Below, piece by piece: positions 58,521-64,000 of a stretch of 64,000 nt of DNA. The notes beneath the pieces are model-generated. The model did no database searches. It saw only the letters and a list, made by a program, of their open reading frames with translations, and was not told the origin of the DNA. Made by a program: the position numbers and the translations under genes. How positions within the stretch are numbered: position 1 is the first letter of the stretch; each line of letters opens with the position of its first letter. The DNA comes from Maylandia zebra. Taxonomy: Eukaryota; Chordata; Actinopteri; Cichliformes; Cichlidae. The DNA lies in assembly GCF_041146795.1 (NCBI RefSeq), contig NC_135187.1, positions 2,109,501 to 2,173,500 of the forward strand, in the 5' to 3' direction.

Positions 58521-60299
58521 GAGCAGAAATGTAAAAGAACAAAAACAATGGTGGGGTTGGCCCGGAAGCAGAGAGGAGAAGAGGCTCAGAACATGTGGAC
58601 AGTATGAAAACGGAGGAGATGAAAGAACGTCTCTGGAGGTCGGACGTGTTGCTAACAGTGGAGGGGCTGCTTTGAAGATTGGCTGCAAAGGCAGAGTCTC
58701 TCTGGAGACTTGGAGGCAGACAGGAGCCCTGCTGGGGCTTGGCTGGATAACTCAGAGGACTCAGGATACTCGGAAGTTACACCTCCTCCAGCTTATCCAA
58801 GGGAACATCAAGGTGTTCCCAGGCCAGCCAAGAGATCTAATTTCTCCAGCTTGTTCTTGGTCTATCCAGTGATTCTACCATAGAAGCATGAACAGGTGGA
58901 GACGGAGGCTGCAGCCTGACTGCTCATCAGTTACCTGCTGAAGTTCAGGGTCTGGCTGCTGCGCTAGTTATGGTGTTCTTGATTACAAAAGCATCACAAG
59001 TAAACCAGGAAACACTAACTGGAACACACAGCTGGAGGGATGAGGGAGATCATGACAAGTGTTGGAGTGACTTTGTTAAAAATTGTCATCGTTGTGCTTC
59101 GAATTGTGAACCTTGTTTAAACTGCATGATTGAAGATATTCTTGTTTCTGTTCTCCTCCCTGCATGTAGGATGGTGGGGGAGGCTACAGCTATAGTGTTC
59201 AACTGCAGGCACATTCCAGGTAAAGATTCTGGTTTCCTTATTTGCTCAGGAACGTCCACTTCCTGCCCTTCATGGGCTCTTCTATGTTTGTATATGGTGG
59301 ACCATTAAGGGGGTTAAGCCATATACAGGGTGGGGGGAGATGACCCTTTTATGAATAGGGATGTTGTTAAATGGTTGTAAACAGATGTTGTGTAGCAGGA
59401 AGTCACGTATACAGACACACACACACATACAAACACATTCACAGTGTGTGTTCTCTGAATAAAAGGCTGCGAGGGGAGTTTGCAGTTGGCTACAGGGAGC
59501 TTGTGTCAGTTCTGGGAGGCAATCTCCCCTTGCAAGCAAACCGTACCAGTGGCTCTTGTGTTGTGTTTGCAGTCTCTCGTGGTCTGAATCCAGCAGGGTC
59601 GTATGTTCAGACCCAACAACAAGCAACACAAGGGAATGCAGACAATGAATACAAACAATAAGGGAACAGACCACAGGTGGGAACAAAGAGCAGAGTCTAA
59701 TCGTCAGTTTTACTCACAGAGGGAGGATAGTAGGAGCGTCGTCTCCTCTGGCCTGAGGAAACAGGAGAGTTTGGAGCTGCTGATGCAACATCATTCCAGC
59801 TGAAGAGCCTGTGATGAGCCGGCCCGTAAAATCTCCGGCGAGCAAAACGGCATCATCCAGGTGGAGTCGGCAGCTGGTGATAGGTTGTTGCTCCACGTGA
59901 GAAGGAAATCTGCACTTTTTTCTTCTTGGTGAAGGAAAAAGGGAAACCGGATAAATGAGCCTCTGATGGCCCCAGACAGGAAACTCTTTGAGGATCGAGG
60001 TGGAAGAGCTTATGAGGAGGCAGGCCAATGAGCGGGCAGCAGAGAGGCTGATCAACAACCGTGAGCAACCAGAGATGGGTGGATGATGCCCACTTTCAGC
60101 TGCAGAGCATCAGGTGCAGGCGGGGCAGCAGGTGGACGAACACGGCGTCTTTGAGGACCCCTTAGAGCCCGGTGAGTACCACTGAAAATGTGCTCCTACC
60201 AGGGGTGAGCCAACGCTTCCACTTCAGCTTTTCCTCAAGAAAGGAAACGGCTACTTGCTGCCACTTGTAGGTCGGAGTCTGGTGCTTTATTTTAGTGCT

Positions 60300-60840
60300 C
60301 GAGATCTCCTGTCATGTACCGCTGTGTGAGGCAAGGCAGGATAGCAGATAAAATGTGGGAGTCGGAGACAGAAACCAAACTTAAAGACAATTTATTACTG
60401 ATTACAAAACACCATAACTAGACCAAGAAATACTAAACAGACGAACACACAGCTGGAGGGAATGAAGGAGGCTGTGAGAAGAAACACAAGGGAACAGATC
60501 ACAGGTGGGAACAAAGCTGAACATAATCAAACTAACGAGACCAGGAAGCAAAACTAAACAAGATGCACACAGGACGAGAGACTGTCAGAGTAAAACAGGA
60601 AACAGCAGAAACACACACTGAGACACAGACTGACTGAACACAGGGAACAGAGGGAGGGAGAGAAACAGAGACACGACTGGGGAACAGGCCAATCAGCATG
60701 GAGACAAGACTGACTTCACAGAGAGATACTAACACAGGAAGAGGGCGGGGACACAGAGGGGGGATGATAACACAAAACCTGAGGCTAGATAACAAACTAA
60801 GACCTGGGACACAAACAGAGACACAACAATCATGACCAAA
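60300..60840 (-). mobile_element. Solo LTR-like element, duplicate copy
   Basis: Same as 43890-44430. Confidence 0.5.
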
Positions 60841-61409
60841 ACTTCACCTCAGAACATGAAATGAACCAGAATCAGACGTCAAACACAAACGCTGGCTCAC
60901 AGACCAGGACCATGAGCCTCCACACAGAAAGACTCCACCCAAAACAGGAACTCTCTTTCTGAGAAGTGATGGTGCTCACCACTGCAGCACCACGCTGCCC
61001 TGTTAGTTTCTGTGCTGGTAAAAATAAATAGTTCACTCTGACATATTTCCTGTGTCACAAACACTTCTTCTCTCTGCTGCTTCGATGTACTTACAGTTTG
61101 TAGAAGGCAGCGTCTAACAAAGCCGTGTTATTATAAACATACTGCAGCTGCTGAGTTAAAGCTTATTATCTCTGTGATAGAAAATATTAAAAACAAAACT
61201 TCTTTCAGTGTTTTACATTCTTGTAACTGAACTTCAGATCTTGTTGAATGTTGTTTTCATTTGTACATAACTGACAGTCTGACGCCTCCTGACGTGTCAG
61301 AAGAACTGTGACTCGTCCTGTTTTACTTCCTCTTTGTTTTCTCTTCAAAGCTGTCGGACTTAAAGACACAGACAGACGGTGAAGCTGCTCAAAGATCTTT
61401 CAGCTCAAA

Positions 61410-62872
61410 ATGTCTACAGAAATTCAAAGTGTTGAAGATTTCAGGGTGAAATACAGCAGAGGGTCCCAAGAGGATGGAGGAGTGAGAGAGCAGAGTGAGG
61501 TGGAGGTGTTAGATGATGGAGAGCAGCACCCTGACGTTGGCCTACAAGAAGCTGGTAAGCAGGAAATCATCAAAGTGACCAAACCAAAGAAAATGTTGGT
61601 GATGAAAGTGTTGTTCAGTGTCTTTTAAAGCTCTGATATCCGACCACTTTAAGACATATTAGTGTTCGTGTCACATGTCCCCAGAATATGTTTCCAGTCC
61701 AAACTGGCACACAGATCATTTGTTGCACTGGGCCTGTTTACTCCCAGTTAGGAGCTCCGTTTCTAACCGTCTGACTGTTTCAGTGTCTGTGGCTTCAAGT
61801 CAAACTGGTTCAGCTGCTGCTCTGCTTTCAGGAAGAGGTCTGTGAGTGGCAGAGAGAAGCAGCCAATAGGAGCAGCACAGCTCTTTCTGCTTCCTCTCCA
61901 AGTGATAACATGACTGTAAATACAGCCAGATTGTCCACACAGTCATTGTTTTAAACATATGTGAATGTCGAGTTTGTCCGACAATGTTGTGCTTCCAAAA
62001 ATGCGTCTTTCAGAGGTGCAGAGCAGCAGCTTGGTATGCAGCTGCAGTGTGTTAGCAGCTTCCCCCTGTAGTTAATGCAGCACGTTTAAATCAGTAGGTC
62101 ATAGTTGTTCTGTGGTCTGACAACAGGAACAGAAAGATGCAGATTCATTGTGAGTTCAGCTGCATCAAAATGCAGTATGAGTGAGTGTAGAGAGGAGAGA
62201 AGCAAACTGATGGAAACAGCTAGCAGAAAGCTAACTGAGTGTAACTGAAGCACAAACACAGAGTAACACACACCCAGCACCACTCTGTTATAAATCAGCT
62301 TTAAAGTTTCCACAGTTCATGGTTGTTCCTCAGCATTACACTTTCCTCACAGCTCTGACCCACGTGCAGATGATCATCATACAAACGAATATTCTGGGAC
62401 TCTCCTCCATATTTGTCCCTCAGGTTTCTACACTTCTTTCTACGTTCCCTCACGTCCATCAGGATAGTTTTGCTCATTTAGTCCTTATATTGAGAGGAGG
62501 ATTGTTTTTCTCTCACTGATCTATTCAAAAGCTGCGACAAAGAAGTGGCCAGAAATGCATCGACCGATCACAACAGCTGGAATGGACTAATGTTACTTTG
62601 TCCTTGTTTGAGTTCCTGTAACTTTTTAACAAACTCGACTAATTTGTTTGGTAAATCTGATTTACTTTCTACTGGGATCATTCCTACAGTGAGGATTAAT
62701 AAAAAGCTCCAAAGTCTCTCATTAGTGCTTCATAAATGGACTTTTTGTTTTATCTTTGTAGATGTTCACACCGAGAAGAAGCTTCCAGCTGTGAGAAGAA
62801 GCTGGTTCAGAGCTTTTGAAGTGAACCTGGGAGTGCTGTATCTGCTGATTGTGGTGGGAATCATGACACGCT
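61410..62872 (+). CDS. Cassette I exons (61410-61554 and 62762-62872) of the next unit, partial gene
   Basis: The tail exon is identical in protein to 39-183 and 45000-45144. The transmembrane exon is identical in protein to 49503-49613. Both have intact GT/AG sites and phase 1. The intron is about 1.2 kb here, without the LTR insertion. The stalk and CTLD exons must lie beyond the window end. An ETS-like ACTTCCTC lies at 61325-61332. Confidence 0.75.
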
Positions 62873-63999
62873 GTGAGGAATTTGATTCCAATATGTTAGA
62901 TGTTTGATTTTGAACATTAGAAGTGAAATGATTTGATGCTGCAGACCTGATTGTGTTTAGTTCCTGTTCCCACACTGCTGTGTTTCTCCTACTTCACTGG
63001 AAAACACACAAACAGCAAACTTGTTACTGTAATGTTATTGTAGGGTCGACCTCACAACATAAAGCACCTTGAGGCTGTTGCTGTGATTTGGAGCTGTAGA
63101 AGTCAAACTGAATTGAATGATTAAGACAACGTGTGTCCTCCAGTTGGACAAACCTCCAACACCTAAGTAGCACACAGGTGTAATCCTAGTCAGGTGCTTT
63201 CAGTGTGGAGGAGCTCCAGCTCTGAGCCCACAGACACCTTTAGGTAGAAGCTTGTTTCCACCCCTTGTATCTCACTCTTTCAGTCAGTACTCACAGCTTG
63301 TGTTCATTACTGAGGTGAAGGTAAGAATGTAGCTCATCTGATAAATCAGCAGCACTTTCATGCTCAGCTCTCTCTTCACCCCAACAGACAGGATCACTGC
63401 ACCAATCTGGCTTCTAACATCCTGCTGCTTTCTTTTCTCACTCGAGAACAAAATTCAAGGATTCATTAACTTCTTTACTTGGAAGAAACTCATTTCCAGC
63501 CTTAAACAGGCACAACACCCTTTTCCAGCTGAGAACCTCAGAATTGAAGGTGCTAAATGTCATCCCAACTACTTCACACTCAACTTCAACCAACCTACAG
63601 TAAGCTGGACGACATCACTCCCACACATCCTGGAGAGAATGAAGAGCTCGTCCAGTGCTGCATGACCAGGATGGAAACCACACTGTTGCTCTGAATTTGA
63701 GATTTCACAATTGGATGGAGTTTCTCCTTCAATATTCTGACATAAACCTTCTCAGGGAGGCTGAGGAGTGTTTGAACCCACCAGCCCAGATTTACAAATC
63801 CAGAGGCCGAGTACCCGACTCTCATGTAATGTTGCAGAGGTGTGTTAACCAGGACGGCCCAACAACAAGGAGTATTTCCTGGTGACCTCACAGTAAGATG
63901 TGCAACATTTAAGTGCACTGTAATTTCAAAAAACTTTTCCTCCTTATGTTGGACACTTTTTCACACAAGTACTTCTGTATTCCTTTGAAAATCAAATCA
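62873..63999 (+). other. DNA between cassette I and the expected cassette II of the next unit
   Basis: 62873-63215 equals 49614-49956, and 63602 to the end equals 49966-50365, including the RT fragment. About 63216-63601 (with a 101-aa frame at 63360 of no known family) is missing from the first copy. Cassette II would be expected about 600 bases past the window end. Confidence 0.7.
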
Positions 64000-64000
64000 A

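Larger units (their letters stand above)
56460..62329 (+). repeat. Copy 2 of the recent tandem duplication
   Basis: Partner of 40041-45919; see there. The uninterrupted target of the LTR element is at 62325-62329. Includes the L2 fragment at 57660-58520 (minus) and the LTR-like piece at 60300-60840 (minus). Confidence 0.9.

Noticed and set aside
63360..63665. 101-aa frame near the window end
   Set aside because: Only in one copy of the unit, overlapping an RT fragment at its end; no recognisable motif.

Overview
The window is vertebrate nuclear DNA from a teleost fish, most likely a cichlid. The evidence is intron-split genes with GT-AG junctions, no operon structure, and a repeat load typical of fish: L2-type LINEs, Tc1 and hAT transposons, Penelope-like elements, tRNA-derived SINEs and LTR elements. 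The exact species cannot be read from the sequence.

The biologically central content is a tandem array of genes for type II membrane receptors with one C-type lectin-like domain (CTLD). They resemble killer-cell lectin-like (KLR) or CD209-like receptors of fish. Three complete reading frames can be assembled by hand from splice-compatible exons: gene A (39-3276, 254 aa), gene B (34311-39763, 230 aa) and gene D (50999-55143, 264 aa). Each has a cytoplasmic tail exon, a transmembrane exon, one or two stalk exons and three CTLD exons. The CTLDs lack the EPN/QPD and WND calcium/sugar motifs, so protein or other non-canonical ligands are more likely than sugar bound through calcium.

Two distinct N-terminal exon pairs occur. 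Cassette I (tail beginning MSTEIQSVEDF) is at 39/1171, 45000/49503 and 61410/62762. Cassette II (tail beginning MSS-IYAKPDLSKK) is at 34311/35196 and 50999/51477. In the C/D unit both cassettes precede a single CTLD exon set, and all splice phases match. One gene with two promoters and alternative N-termini is therefore possible. Gene A keeps a dead fragment of cassette II between its cassette I and its CTLD exons.

Layout: 1-3.4 kb gene A; 3.4-32 kb a long TE-rich stretch (L1-like ORF1, hAT elements, Ty3 gag, L2 RT, a Tc1 element with near-complete transposase, a Penelope-like fragment, and on the minus strand a broken immunoglobulin V-type gene); 32-34 kb an old copy of the array's intergenic DNA invaded by an LTR-type element; 34.3-40 kb gene B, with an RTE-like LINE carrying a nested DNA transposon in intron 2; 40-45.9 kb intergenic DNA; 45-49.6 kb cassette I, split by a 3.1-kb non-autonomous LTR element; 51-55.1 kb cassette II and the CTLD of gene D; 56.4-62.3 kb a near-identical second copy of 40-45.9 kb; 61.4 kb to the end, cassette I of the next unit and the start of the cassette II upstream region.

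Exon ends were assigned by eye from GT/AG sites, phase and comparison among copies. There is no transcript evidence.
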